DNA of 42,531 nucleotides from Candidatus Aquidulcis sp. Lineage in GTDB: Bacteria; Chloroflexota; Anaerolineae; UBA4142. The DNA lies in assembly GCA_020723345.1 (NCBI GenBank), contig DYJA01000058.1:1-42531 (forward strand). The letters are read 5' to 3'. A program made the translations under genes and the position numbers. Positions 16,629 to 24,480 of the stretch are shown here, piece by piece; position 1 is the stretch's first letter; each line of letters starts with the position of its first letter. The notes beneath the pieces are model-generated. The model had not been told where the DNA came from, searched no databases, and saw only the letters and a program-made list of their open reading frames with translations.

Positions 16629-16740
16629 TCGAATCAATTCGACGGCTCAATAGGTGAAGATTCGATGAATCGGATTGACGCGCTAATCGGTTTCCAACCG
16701 ATTTTCACCTACGTTAGCCGTCGTGTTTCTAACCGACGGC
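16629..16740. repeat. Multi-hairpin intergenic block before etfA
   Basis: Nested inverted pairs fill the gap: CGACGGCT (16640-16647) with AGCCGTCG (16716-16723), AGGTGAA (16652-16658) with TTCACCT (16704-16710), and an inner AATCGGTT/AACCGATT hairpin (16685-16703). The arm GCCGTCG (16717-16723) can instead pair with CGACGGC (16734-16740) directly upstream of the etfA ribosome site. The two folds exclude each other, so an attenuator is possible; a composite palindromic repeat is the alternative. Confidence 0.6.
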
Positions 16741-16759
16741 GGTCTTTGGAGAATCATAA

Positions 16760-17779
16760 ATGACCAACAACGATATCTGGGTTTTCGTCGAACAGGAAGA
16801 AGGCAAAATTGCCGATGTGAGTTTGGAGTTGCTGGCGAAGGGACAAGAACTCGCGCGCCGATTGAACAGCCAGGTATGCGGCGTACTGTGCGGTGCGAAC
16901 GTCACAGAATTAGCCGAGACCGCGATCCATCACGGCGCGGATCGCGTATTGCTTGCCGATCATCCCGAACTGGAAAATTATCGCACGCTGCCGTACGCGC
17001 GCGTCGCCTCCGATTTGGCGCGCGAACGCCGCCCGTACACATTTTTGTTCGGCGCGTCGCCGATTGGGCGCGATCTTGCGCCGCGCGTCGCGAGCGCGCT
17101 GCAAGTTGGGCTGACGGCGGACTGCACCGATCTGCAAATCGGCGATTTCGAATCGAAAAAAGAAAAGAAGGTCTATTCCGATTTGCTGTACCAGATTCGT
17201 CCCGCGTTCGGCGGCAACGTGATCGCGACGATCGTCAATCCGAACACGCGTCCGCAAATGGCGACAGTGCGCGAGGGCGTAATGCGCCGCCGCGATCCTG
17301 ACACATCGCGCAAAGGTGTGATCGAAAAAATCGCGCCGACATTCGACGCGCGCGAATTGGTGCTGCAAGTCCTGAGCCGCGAGACGCGCGAGTCCACGGT
17401 CAATCTCAAAGGCGCGCCGATTATTGTTTCGGGTGGCGCGGGCGTTGGCAGTCCCGAGAACTTTGAATTGATCCGCGAGTTAGCGCACATCCTCGGCGGC
17501 GAAGTGGGCGCGTCGCGCGCCGCCGTCGACGCGGGCTTGATTTCGCGCGAGCATCAAGTCGGACAGACGGGCGTAACCGTGCGCCCGCGCTTGTACATCG
17601 CGGCAGGCATTTCGGGCGCGATTCAACACCGCGCGGGAATGAGCGAATCGTCCAAGATCATCGCGATCAACACCGATCCCAACGCGCCGATTTTTCAGAT
17701 CGCGCATTACAAGATCGTCGGCGATATTGCGGAAGTGATTCCGCTGATGATTCGCGCGTTCCGCGAGAAAGCGAAATAA
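16760..17779 (+). CDS. etfA: Electron transfer flavoprotein alpha subunit
   Basis: A 339-residue ETF alpha subunit that binds FAD and partners EtfB. The N-terminal domain begins IWVFVEQEEGKIADVSLELL. The C-terminal FAD domain shows IIVSGGAGVGSPENFELI (about residues 220-238), VGASRAAVDAGL, QVGQTGVTVRPRLYIAAGIS (about 262-281), GAIQHRAGMSESSKIIAINT and DPNAPIFQIAHYKIVGD, all normal for the family. The ATG at 16760 follows TGGAGA. It lies downstream of a hairpin block that could adjust its expression relative to etfB. An acyl-CoA dehydrogenase gene follows, the natural electron donor. Confidence 0.96.
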   Translation: MTNNDIWVFVEQEEGKIADVSLELLAKGQELARRLNSQVCGVLCGANVTELAETAIHHGADRVLLADHPELENYRTLPYARVASDLARERRPYTFLFGASPIGRDLAPRVASALQVGLTADCTDLQIGDFESKKEKKVYSDLLYQIRPAFGGNVIATIVNPNTRPQMATVREGVMRRRDPDTSRKGVIEKIAPTFDARELVLQVLSRETRESTVNLKGAPIIVSGGAGVGSPENFELIRELAHILGGEVGASRAAVDAGLISREHQVGQTGVTVRPRLYIAAGISGAIQHRAGMSESSKIIAINTDPNAPIFQIAHYKIVGDIAEVIPLMIRAFREKAK

Positions 17780-17789
17780 TTTTCACCGC

Positions 17790-17818
17790 GTAGGGGCGCA
17801 ATTGAATTGCGCCCCTAC
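17790..17818. repeat. GTAGG...CCTAC palindrome 2
   Basis: GTAGGGGCGCAATT (17790-17803), a central G, and the exact complement (17805-17818). It sits between etfA and the acyl-CoA dehydrogenase gene, 12 bases before that gene's GGAG. Confidence 0.9.
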
Positions 17819-17840
17819 CGTGGTCAACACGGAGCATACG

Positions 17841-19565
17841 ATGGCAGACAATTTTTTCCTCGACAATCTTGATCTCCAATATCATTTGCAACACACCGAT
17901 TTGCGTCACGTCGTCGCGCTCAAAGAAAAGAATTTCTCTTTCCACGAGAAATATCTCGCCGCGCCGCGCAACTATCAAGACGCGCAAGACAATTATCGGC
18001 GGCTCTTGATGGTGCTGGGTGATATTTGCGCGAACGTCGTCGCACCGCGCGCGGCGGAGGCGGACGAAGTGGGCGCGCAATTCCGCGATGGCAAAGTCGA
18101 GTATTCGCCTGCGACCCAGGACGCGCTCCACGCGTTCAAGCAAGCCGAATTGCTGGGGACGATGCTGCCCTGGGAATACGGCGGGATGAATTTGCCCGAA
18201 ACGATCTATCAGATGATGGTCGAAATCATGTCGCGCGCCGACGCGGGTTTCATGACGATTGTCGGCTTGCTCGAAATCGCGCTCTCGATCAACGAATTCG
18301 GCGACGATGCGATGAAAGCGCGCGTCCTGCCGCGTTTCGCGCGCGGCGAGGTCACCGGCGCGATGGTGCTGACCGAGCCCGACGCGGGTTCCGATCTGGG
18401 ATCGGTGCAAACGCGCGCGACGTACGACGAAGCCGCGAAGATGTGGCGCATCAACGGCGTCAAACGCTTCATCACGAACGGCTGCGCGGACATTATGGTC
18501 GTCCTCGCGCGCAGCGAACCCGACAGCAACGACGCGCGCGGTCTTTCGATGTTTTTGGTCGAGCGCGACGACAGCGTGACGATCCGCCGCATCGAAAACA
18601 AGATGGGGTTGCACGCGTCGCCGACGTGCGAGATCCAGTACACCAACACGCCCGCGCAGTTGATCGGCAAGCGGCGTTTTGGTTTGATTCGCTACGCGAT
18701 GGCGCTGATGAACGGCGCGCGCCTCGCCGTCGCCGCGCAAGCGGTCGGGATCGCCGAAGCCGCGTACCGCGAAGCGTATCGGTACGCGCACGAGCGCGTG
18801 CAGTTCAACCAGCCGATCCGAAATTTTCCCGCTGTCTCGCGCCTACTGCTTTCGATGCGGAGCGAAATCGAAGCGACGCGCGCGTTGATCTATGAAGCCG
18901 CGCGCTGGGTGGATTTGGAAAAGGCGCTCGAACATCATATCGCGTCGAGCGCGAAACCCGATCCCGCCGACCGCCAGGCATTGAAGCGCGCGGCGCGGAT
19001 CGCCGAAGCGCTCACGCCGTTGGTCAAGTACTATTCCACCGAGATGGGCAATCGCGTTTGCTACAAAGCGATGCAAGTCCACGGCGGCGTCGGATACATG
19101 CGCGAGTTCAACGTCGAGCGGCATTTCCGCGATGTTCGCGTGACGAACATTTACGAAGGGACGAGCCAACTCCAAGTCGTCGCGGCGATTGGCAAACTGC
19201 TCGGACACTCGCTCGACGATTTGCTGAACGAATGGGCGGCGCAGGATTACGGTCCCGAACTCGCGCCGCTCAAAAACCAGGTCGAGGAAGCGACCGCGCT
19301 CTTCAATCGTTCCACCGATCATTTGAAAGAATGTCCAACCGAAGTGATTGATTACTACGCGTCCGACGTGGTGGACATGGCGACGCAAGTGATCAACAGT
19401 TGGCTGCTGCTCCAACACGCGCGCGCGGATGCGAAAAAGAAATCGGTCGCGCAGGTCTACATCGGCGATCAATTGCCCCGGATGCGCGGCATCGTCGCCG
19501 CGGTGCAAGCCGCGGACGCGTCGCCGCTGAAAAATCGGGACGCGATTTTGGCGAGTGCGTTTTAA
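17841..19565 (+). CDS. Long acyl-CoA dehydrogenase
   Basis: A 574-residue flavoprotein oxidising an acyl-CoA to 2-enoyl-CoA and passing electrons to ETF. FAD/substrate motifs are GAMVLTEPDAGSDLGSVQTR (about 173-192) and KRFITNGCADIMVV (about 208-221). QVHGGVGYMREFNVERHFRD (about 412-431) and TNIYEGTSQLQ (about 435) carry the loop with the usual catalytic Glu. The protein is some 180 residues longer than medium-chain enzymes. The extra C-terminal helical domain is like that of the roughly 600-residue group that includes DmdC-type enzymes, so the substrate may not be a simple fatty acyl-CoA. ATG 17841 follows GGAG at six bases. Genes for both ETF subunits lie just upstream. Confidence 0.92.
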   Translation: MADNFFLDNLDLQYHLQHTDLRHVVALKEKNFSFHEKYLAAPRNYQDAQDNYRRLLMVLGDICANVVAPRAAEADEVGAQFRDGKVEYSPATQDALHAFKQAELLGTMLPWEYGGMNLPETIYQMMVEIMSRADAGFMTIVGLLEIALSINEFGDDAMKARVLPRFARGEVTGAMVLTEPDAGSDLGSVQTRATYDEAAKMWRINGVKRFITNGCADIMVVLARSEPDSNDARGLSMFLVERDDSVTIRRIENKMGLHASPTCEIQYTNTPAQLIGKRRFGLIRYAMALMNGARLAVAAQAVGIAEAAYREAYRYAHERVQFNQPIRNFPAVSRLLLSMRSEIEATRALIYEAARWVDLEKALEHHIASSAKPDPADRQALKRAARIAEALTPLVKYYSTEMGNRVCYKAMQVHGGVGYMREFNVERHFRDVRVTNIYEGTSQLQVVAAIGKLLGHSLDDLLNEWAAQDYGPELAPLKNQVEEATALFNRSTDHLKECPTEVIDYYASDVVDMATQVINSWLLLQHARADAKKKSVAQVYIGDQLPRMRGIVAAVQAADASPLKNRDAILASAF

Positions 19566-19568
19566 CGT

Positions 19569-19647
19569 GTCAACGAATGTCTAACGAGTAAACGAATCGG
19601 CGCGCAAGCACGATTCGTTTATTCGTTTCGCGAAGTGATTCGTTGAC
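19569..19647. repeat. Nested foldback after acyl-CoA dehydrogenase
   Basis: The outer arms GTCAACGAAT (19569-19578) and ATTCGTTGAC (19638-19647) enclose the hairpin TAAACGAATCG (19589-19599)/CGATTCGTTTA (19611-19621). It may end transcription. The right outer arm overlaps the -35 of the next promoter. Confidence 0.75.
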
Positions 19648-19671
19648 GCCGATTGTCGAACGTTGTATAAT
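19643..19671 (+). promoter_or_regulatory. Sigma-70-type promoter of DUF433/DUF5615 pair
   Basis: TTGACG (19643-19648), a 17-base spacer and consensus TATAAT (19666-19671). The -35 lies in an inverted-repeat arm, which might also serve as an operator for the antitoxin. Confidence 0.7.
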
Positions 19672-19699
19672 CGCGCGTGAAAAGGAGCGTGAGAACCCT

Positions 19700-20035
19700 A
19701 TGATTACAGATGTACTTGTCGCACAGCCCGCGCCATGTCAGATGGATGATACTGGTGTCCTGCGTGTTGCTGGAACGCGCGTGCGCTTGGACACTGTCAT
19801 TGGCGCGTTCAATAGCGGTTATTCCGCCGAAGAGATTCTGCTCAAATACCCCTCGCTCAATCTCACCGACATCTACGCGATCATCACGTACTATCTCTGG
19901 CATCGCGAAGAAGTGGATCGCTATCTGGCAGAGCGCCAGAAAATCGCCGAGCAAGTGCGCCAAGAAAATGAGCAACGTTTTCCGCCGCAAGGTATCCGCG
20001 AACGCCTGCTCGCGCGTCAGACGAAACCACAATGA
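19700..20035 (+). CDS. DUF433 antitoxin-like protein
   Basis: A 111-residue DUF433 protein. The conserved core VAGTRVRLDTVIGAFNSGYSAEEILLKYPSLNLTDIYAIITYYL (residues 23-66, shown in parts: VAGTRVRLD, SAEEIL, LNLTDIYAII) is a winged-helix-like DNA-binding module. The charged C-terminus (EVDRYLAERQ...) is probably the toxin-binding tail. It is the predicted antitoxin and autorepressor of the DUF5615 gene that starts within its stop codon (ATGA overlap). AAGGAG precedes the ATG by about 12 bases. A strong promoter lies directly upstream. Confidence 0.85.
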   Translation: MITDVLVAQPAPCQMDDTGVLRVAGTRVRLDTVIGAFNSGYSAEEILLKYPSLNLTDIYAIITYYLWHREEVDRYLAERQKIAEQVRQENEQRFPPQGIRERLLARQTKPQ

Positions 20036-20391
20036 ACGCGTCAATCCGATTCTTGGCGGATGAAGATTTCGACAACGACATCTTGCGCGGTGTACTCCGA
20101 AGAAAGCCGAATCTGGATATTGTCCGTGCCCAGGATGTAGAGCTTGGGGGAATGGAAGACCCTACAATCCTGGAATGGGCAGCGCAAGAAAGGCGCATTG
20201 TGTTGACGCACGATGTGAGCACGATGACGGCGATTGCCTATGCCCGAATTCGCGATGGCTTGGCGATGCCTGGCATGTTCGCAGTGAGCCAATCCATTCC
20301 CATCGCGCAAGCCATCGCCGATATTTTGCTGTTGGCTGAGTGTAGCGCCGAAGGTGAGTGGGAAAATCAAGTGCGCTATCTGCCGTTGTAG
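20032..20391 (+). CDS. DUF5615 PIN-like toxin
   Basis: A 119-residue DUF5615 (PIN-like, Mut7-C related) protein, expected to be an RNase-type toxin. Acidic catalytic candidates lie in RFLADEDFDNDILRG (Asp9-Asp12 region), DPTILEWAAQERRIVLTHD (Asp near residue 43 and 61), and the typical 'R-I-V-L-T-H-D' strand is present. The start overlaps the DUF433 stop, so the two are translationally coupled. Such pairs are predicted type II toxin-antitoxin units; toxicity itself is inferred from family and context. No third gene belongs to the unit. Confidence 0.85.
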   Translation: MNASIRFLADEDFDNDILRGVLRRKPNLDIVRAQDVELGGMEDPTILEWAAQERRIVLTHDVSTMTAIAYARIRDGLAMPGMFAVSQSIPIAQAIADILLLAECSAEGEWENQVRYLPL

Positions 20392-20592
20392 GCGCGGTCT
20401 CCAATCTTACCTCCGCGCACAGAAGCAAAAAATGCCAAAACGCAATATCGGCATGGAAATCCCAATTGGTATCCGTGAAATCAGGGTTTACAAAGCACGG
20501 CGCGTGTCACTGCGGGTACGCAAACTTGCGCGTCCCACCCCTCCGCGAAAAACCCGCGCCCAATTGCAGTCGTCACAAGCGGCAAACCCAAC

Positions 20593-21765
20593 ATGAATCC
20601 AAACAATGCTAATACATCCGACGTCATTGTCATCGGCGGCGGAGTTCACGGCGCGAGTCTCGCGTTTCACCTGGCGCAGCGCGGCGTGCAAGCGACCGTG
20701 CTCGAAAAGCAATTCGTCGGCGCGGGCGCGACGGGACATTCCAGCGGGCTTGTCCGCATGCACTATGACACGGAAGTTGACTCGCGGCTCGCGTGGGAAT
20801 CGTTCCAATATTTTTGCGATTGGAAAAATCGCGTCGGCGGCGAGTGCGGGTTTACGCGCGCGGGTTTCATTCAGATCGTACGACGCGAGGCGCAAGCCGC
20901 GCTGCGCGCTACCGTGGCGCTGCAGCAGAAAATCGGCATTCCCACGTTGATTGTCACGGCGGACGATGTAAAGCGTCTCGCGCCATCTTTTCGCACGGAC
21001 GATTTCGAGCTTGCCGCGTACGAACCCGAATCGGGCTATGCCATGCCAAGCGACACCGCGAACGCGCTGATGAACGCGGCGCGCGAACGCGGCGCGCGTC
21101 TCGTGCAGAACTGCGCGGTCACCGCGATCAATATGACAGGGGGACGCGTCGCGGGCGTGGAAACGACACAGGGCAAGTTCTCCGCGCCAATCGTAGTAAA
21201 CGCCGCGGGCGCGTGGGCAAATCAAATCAACAAAATGGTCGAACTCGATTTGCCGTACGATACGTGGCGGCACGATACGATGTTCGTCGTTCGCCCGCAA
21301 GAAATCGCGCTGGCACATCCGATGGTGATTGATTTTCCGAACGAAATGTATTTTCGTCCTGAAGGCGGATTAACGCTAGTCGGATTGGAAGACGGCAATC
21401 CGCTCGGTGATTCGCCGGATGGCGACGCGGATCACGCGCAGCCGGGGTTCGTCGAGCGCGCGATTGATCGCATTTGTCAGCGCGTGCCGGCGATGAAGGA
21501 CGGCGGCTTGCACAGCGCGCACGGCGGCTACGACGGCATCACGCCCGATCAGCATCCGATCCTCGGCGCGACGGGACCCGATGGTTTCTATCTCGACTGC
21601 GGGCACAGCGGAACTGGGTTCAAGACCGCGCCCGCGATTGGATTGTGCATGGCGGAATTGATCCTGGATGGCAAATCGAAAACGGTGGACATTTCGCCGT
21701 TCGCGCCGAGTCGTTTTGCGGAAAGGAAATTGATCAAAAGCAGTTACGCGAATGTGTGGAAGTGA
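20593..21765 (+). CDS. FAD-dependent oxidoreductase, DAO family
   Basis: A 390-residue flavoenzyme of the D-amino acid/sarcosine oxidase (DAO) superfamily, cytoplasmic. The FAD dinucleotide motif is DVIVIGGGVHGASLAFHLAQ (residues 10-29), followed by TVLEKQFVGAGATGHSSGLV (about 36-55), where a GATGHSSG loop is typical of sarcosine/dimethylglycine oxidase-like enzymes. The C-terminal GHSGTGFKTAPAIG (about 336-349) closes the FAD site. Substrate probably a secondary or tertiary amine or an amino acid; it cannot be fixed from sequence. The upstream 200 bases (20392-20592) have no recognisable promoter or riboswitch. It is a single gene. Confidence 0.88.
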   Translation: MNPNNANTSDVIVIGGGVHGASLAFHLAQRGVQATVLEKQFVGAGATGHSSGLVRMHYDTEVDSRLAWESFQYFCDWKNRVGGECGFTRAGFIQIVRREAQAALRATVALQQKIGIPTLIVTADDVKRLAPSFRTDDFELAAYEPESGYAMPSDTANALMNAARERGARLVQNCAVTAINMTGGRVAGVETTQGKFSAPIVVNAAGAWANQINKMVELDLPYDTWRHDTMFVVRPQEIALAHPMVIDFPNEMYFRPEGGLTLVGLEDGNPLGDSPDGDADHAQPGFVERAIDRICQRVPAMKDGGLHSAHGGYDGITPDQHPILGATGPDGFYLDCGHSGTGFKTAPAIGLCMAELILDGKSKTVDISPFAPSRFAERKLIKSSYANVWK

Positions 21766-21777
21766 ATTTCGTGTTGG

Positions 21778-21806
21778 ACTTCCGAAGTCTCGAAAACTTC
21801 GGAAGT
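21778..21806. repeat. ACTTCCGAAGT palindrome
   Basis: Arms ACTTCCGAAGT (21778-21788) and ACTTCGGAAGT (21796-21806) flank a short loop. It sits at the point where the acetyltransferase reading frame is cut. Confidence 0.85.
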
Positions 21807-21810
21807 TTGA

Positions 21811-22107
21811 TTTCGAAAGGCGACGTTTGGCATTTTCATCGGCGACAAGAATTATTGGAGCCAGGGTTACGGCACCGACGCGACGAAAACCATGCTGCGG
21901 TTTGGATTCGAAGAACTGGGTTTGAATCTGATCGAGTTGGAAGTGTACGCCTTCAATCCGCGCGCGATTCGCGCCTACGAAAAAGCGGGGTTCCGCCAAT
22001 CCGGTGTGCATCGGCAAAGTCTGTATCGCGACGGCAAGTTCCACGACGAGTACATTATGAGCATCTTGCGGGAAGAATGGGCAATCAGTCAATCGGTCAA
22101 CCAGTAA
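21811..22107 (+). pseudogene. GNAT acetyltransferase, N-terminal half missing
   Basis: Open sequence of about 98 codons encoding the C-terminal half of a RimJ/RimL-like GNAT N-acetyltransferase: IGDKNYWSQGYGTDATKTML (acetyl-CoA binding Q/R-x-x-G-x-G/A loop with Gly-Tyr-Gly) and NLIELEVYAFNPRAIRAYEK (the classic NxRAIRxYEKxGF motif). The usual N-terminal 80-90 residues are absent. In-frame TGA at 21808 and a palindrome (21778-21806) lie where they should be. ATG 21892 could start a 71-residue protein, but it would lack the acetyl-CoA loop. I therefore call it a remnant. The last residues AISQSVNQ are encoded by repeat DNA. Confidence 0.75.
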
Positions 22108-22141
22108 TCAGGAATTTCCTGATTGCCCGCTTGACTGATTG
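22082..22141. repeat. Large hairpin between GNAT remnant and mutY
   Basis: Outer arms CAATCAGTCAA (22082-22092) and TTGACTGATTG (22131-22141); inner arms AATCAGGAA (22106-22114) and TTCCTGATT (22115-22123). Units AATCAGTC, AATCGGTC, AACCAGT are degenerate near-heptamers. Confidence 0.8.
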
Positions 22142-22147
22142 ACGAGT

Positions 22148-23233
22148 ATGGTCACACCGAAACTCTCGACTGCACGACGCAATGTCTTCGCCGCGCGTTT
22201 GCTCGCGTGGTACGCGCAAAACAAGCGCGATCTGCCGTGGCGGCGCGACGCACACGATCCGTACCGCGTCTGGATTTCGGAAACGCTATTGCAGCAAACC
22301 CAGGTCGCGACGGTGATTCCGTATTACGAACGCTTTCTCGCGCGCTTTCCGAACGTGCGCGCGCTCGCGTCCGCGCGATTGGATGATGTGTTGAAAATAT
22401 GGGAAGGCGCCGGGTATTACGCGCGCGCGCGCAATTTGCATCGCGCGGCAAAGGAAATCGTCGCGCGGTTCGACGGAAAAATTCCGAGCACCGTCGAAGA
22501 ACTGCGAACGCTGCCCGGCATCGGTCGGTACACGGCGGGCGCGGTTGCGAGCATCGCGTTCGGGCGCGACGCGCCGGTACTCGATGGAAATGTGAGCCGC
22601 GTGTTGTGCCGGTATTTCAAAGTTGAAGGCGAGCCGAAAAGCGCGGTAACTGAGAGGACACTGTGGGAACTCGCGGGAACTCTATTGCCGCGCGGACGCG
22701 CCGGGGATTTTAATCAGGCGCTGATGGAGCTGGGCGCAACGGTGTGCACGCCGCGCAATCCACAATGCGCCGCGTGTCCGATCACGCGCGCGTGTCTCGC
22801 GCGGCGATTGAACCTGCAAGACAAACTGCCGACGAAACGCGCCAAGCGGAAACTGCCGCATCATCAAGTCGCGGTCGGAGTAATCTGGAAAGGCAAGCAC
22901 ATTCTCATCGCCAAACGCTTTGCGCGCGATTTGCTCGGTGGGCTGTGGGAATTTCCCGGCGGACATTGCGAAAAAAACGAAACGCTCGCGCATTGCGTCG
23001 CGCGCGAAACGCGCGAGGAACTGGGAATCGCGATCGCGGTTGGAGAGGAATTTGCAGTCGTGGATCACGGTTACTCACACTTTAAGATCACGCTGCACGC
23101 GTTCCACTGTCGCTGGATCAGCGGTCGCCCGCGCGCCGTCGGTTGCGCCGCGTGGAAATGGATCGCGCCGCGCGACTTGGGGCGGTACGCGTTCCCGGCG
23201 GCGAATCGGAAAATCATCGCACAGTTGCAGTAG
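22148..23233 (+). CDS. mutY: A/G-specific adenine glycosylase
   Basis: A 361-residue base-excision repair enzyme that removes adenine opposite 8-oxoguanine. The N-terminal glycosylase domain has VWISETLLQQTQVATVIPYY (catalytic Glu near 41), the helix-hairpin-helix LPGIGRYTAGAVASIAFG (about 121-138) and PVLDGNVSRVLCR (catalytic Asp near 144). The 4Fe-4S cluster motif is CTPRNPQCAACPITRAC (CX6CX2CX5C, about 200-216). The C-terminal NUDIX-like domain that recognises 8-oxoG follows, from about residue 237 (GGLWEFPGGHCEKNETLAHC). ATG 22148 is preceded by a TTG three codons upstream, also possible. No strong ribosome site is seen. The stop codon lies inside a terminator palindrome. Confidence 0.96.
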   Translation: MVTPKLSTARRNVFAARLLAWYAQNKRDLPWRRDAHDPYRVWISETLLQQTQVATVIPYYERFLARFPNVRALASARLDDVLKIWEGAGYYARARNLHRAAKEIVARFDGKIPSTVEELRTLPGIGRYTAGAVASIAFGRDAPVLDGNVSRVLCRYFKVEGEPKSAVTERTLWELAGTLLPRGRAGDFNQALMELGATVCTPRNPQCAACPITRACLARRLNLQDKLPTKRAKRKLPHHQVAVGVIWKGKHILIAKRFARDLLGGLWEFPGGHCEKNETLAHCVARETREELGIAIAVGEEFAVVDHGYSHFKITLHAFHCRWISGRPRAVGCAAWKWIAPRDLGRYAFPAANRKIIAQLQ

Positions 23234-23263
23234 GTCAAGTTTGTAAACTTGACCTACTGCAAC
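23224..23263. terminator. GTAGG...CCTAC palindrome 3 / terminator after mutY
   Basis: 19-bp perfect arms: GTTGCAGTAGGTCAAGTTT (23224-23242) and its complement (23245-23263), with a two-base centre, followed by a TTTTTT run (23264-23269). It contains the mutY stop TAG. The core is the same palindrome type found at 12980 and 17790. Confidence 0.88.
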
Positions 23264-23302
23264 TTTTTTGTTGCCGCGCTGTATAGATCAGTAGAAGGCG
23301 TT

Positions 23303-23974
23303 ATGACATTCACAGCAGCGCAGCGCGGCTATCAAATGTGGGCACGCCGAATGGAATCATTTGAAAACGCGTCGGACGGCGACCTCGTCGCGCGCACGCG
23401 CGCAGGACGGCGCGATGCGTACGGCGAATTGGTGCGGCGACATCAAACCGCTGTCTACAACATCGCGTACCGCCTCGTCGGCGAGCGACAGACCGCGCTC
23501 GATCTCGCGCAAGAAACCTTCGTGCGCGCGTTCGGTGCGCTCGACTCGTTCGACCGCACGCGCCCGTTCGCGCCGTGGCTCCATCGCATCGCGACCAACG
23601 CCGCGCTCAACTGGCTCGAACGCAAACGCGTGCCGACAGTACCGCTCGAACGCGACGACGCGGAACGCGCGCTTGAAATTCCCGACGAGTCACACGAACC
23701 CGAGCGCGTCGTCCTGGCAGCGGAGCAAAACGCGCGAATCCACCAAGCGCTTCTCGGCTTACTGCCGCGCCAGCGCGCGGTGATCGAACTGCGCCATTTT
23801 CAAGACCTGGCGTACGAAGAAATCGCAACCGCGCTCGGCATCCCGGTGAGCGATGTCAAAAGCGATTTGTTCCGGGCGCGGCAACATCTACGCCGAATCC
23901 TTGCGAAGGATCATCCTGAGCGGAGCGCAGCGAAGTCGAAGGAATTCTTGCAAGGTTGGACTACTGAGACATGA
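23303..23974 (+). CDS. ECF-type RNA polymerase sigma factor
   Basis: A 223-residue group 4 (ECF) sigma factor. Region 2 is YGELVRRHQTAVYNIAYRLV...DLAQETFVRAFGALDSFD (about residues 40-95), and the -10-binding helix is APWLHRIATNAALNWLERKR. Region 4 is LLPRQRAVIELRHFQDLAYE through IATALGIPVSDVKSDLFRAR (about 150-200), the -35-binding helix-turn-helix. ATG 23303 follows AGAAGG; ATG 23351 is an alternative that removes 16 N-terminal residues. The last 20 residues (from about KDHPERSAAKSKEF) come from an inserted repeat (23914-23943). The stop overlaps the anti-sigma start, so the pair is coupled. Confidence 0.93.
   Translation: MTFTAAQRGYQMWARRMESFENASDGDLVARTRAGRRDAYGELVRRHQTAVYNIAYRLVGERQTALDLAQETFVRAFGALDSFDRTRPFAPWLHRIATNAALNWLERKRVPTVPLERDDAERALEIPDESHEPERVVLAAEQNARIHQALLGLLPRQRAVIELRHFQDLAYEEIATALGIPVSDVKSDLFRARQHLRRILAKDHPERSAAKSKEFLQGWTTET
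23914..23943. repeat. CCTGAGC...GTCGAAGGA dispersed repeat in sigma gene
   Basis: A 30-base element encoding the sigma factor's tail. It matches the reverse complement of 10229-10258 at 28 of 30 bases. The flanks AATCCTTGCGAAGGAT and AGGAATTCTTGCAAGG are also partly palindromic. Confidence 0.8.
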
Positions 23975-24480
23975 ATCACTTATCAACCGAAATTCTCAAT
24001 GCGTTGCTCGATCAGCAACTCGCGCCCCGCGCGCACGACAACGCGCAAGCCCATCTCGCCGCGTGCGCGGAATGTCGCGCCGAACTTGCCGCGCTGGAAC
24101 ACGTCGCCGCCGCGCTCGCCGCGCTCACACCTGAGTCGCTGCCCGTCGATCTTGCGCCGCGCGTGCTCGCGCAGATCGAACCAGCGCAGCGCGCGCCGTG
24201 GATGATCGCGCTGATTGTCGCGGAAACGGCGGCAGTGATCGCGCTCGCGGTGTGGCTGGGCGAAACGCTCGCCCCGCTGTTCGACCTGCTGCCCGATTTC
24301 GGCGCGACGTTGATCGCGCTCCAGCAAGGCGCGAACGATGCATTGAACGCGCTCAACATCGAACCACTGCAAAGCGTCGCGCCGACAGAATGGCTGATGC
24401 TCTGCGCGGCGGCAGTCGTTGCATGGCTGATTGCAAATCGGATATTGATTCAGTTACCCCAAAAGGAGAGAATCGTATGA
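23971..24480 (+). CDS. Zinc-finger anti-sigma factor, membrane bound
   Basis: A 169-residue anti-sigma factor. The N-terminal zf-HC2 motif is HLAACAEC (HX3CX2C, about residues 27-34) with an upstream His, as in ZAS-type anti-sigma domains. A transmembrane helix (about 78-97, MIALIVAETAAVIALAVWLG) and a second one near 142-158 put the sigma-binding domain in the cytoplasm and a short loop outside. It starts within the sigma factor stop (ATGA) and ends within the start of the next gene (ATGA), so three genes are translationally linked. It should hold the sigma factor inactive until a signal reaches the membrane. Confidence 0.88.
   Translation: MNHLSTEILNALLDQQLAPRAHDNAQAHLAACAECRAELAALEHVAAALAALTPESLPVDLAPRVLAQIEPAQRAPWMIALIVAETAAVIALAVWLGETLAPLFDLLPDFGATLIALQQGANDALNALNIEPLQSVAPTEWLMLCAAAVVAWLIANRILIQLPQKERIV

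Noticed and set aside
15603-16637. 344-codon minus-strand open frame
   Set aside because: Antisense to etfB; shadow composition.
20392-20592. Riboswitch or small RNA ahead of the DAO-family gene
   Set aside because: The 200 bases include some GC-rich complementarity but no recognisable consensus; nothing can be supported here.
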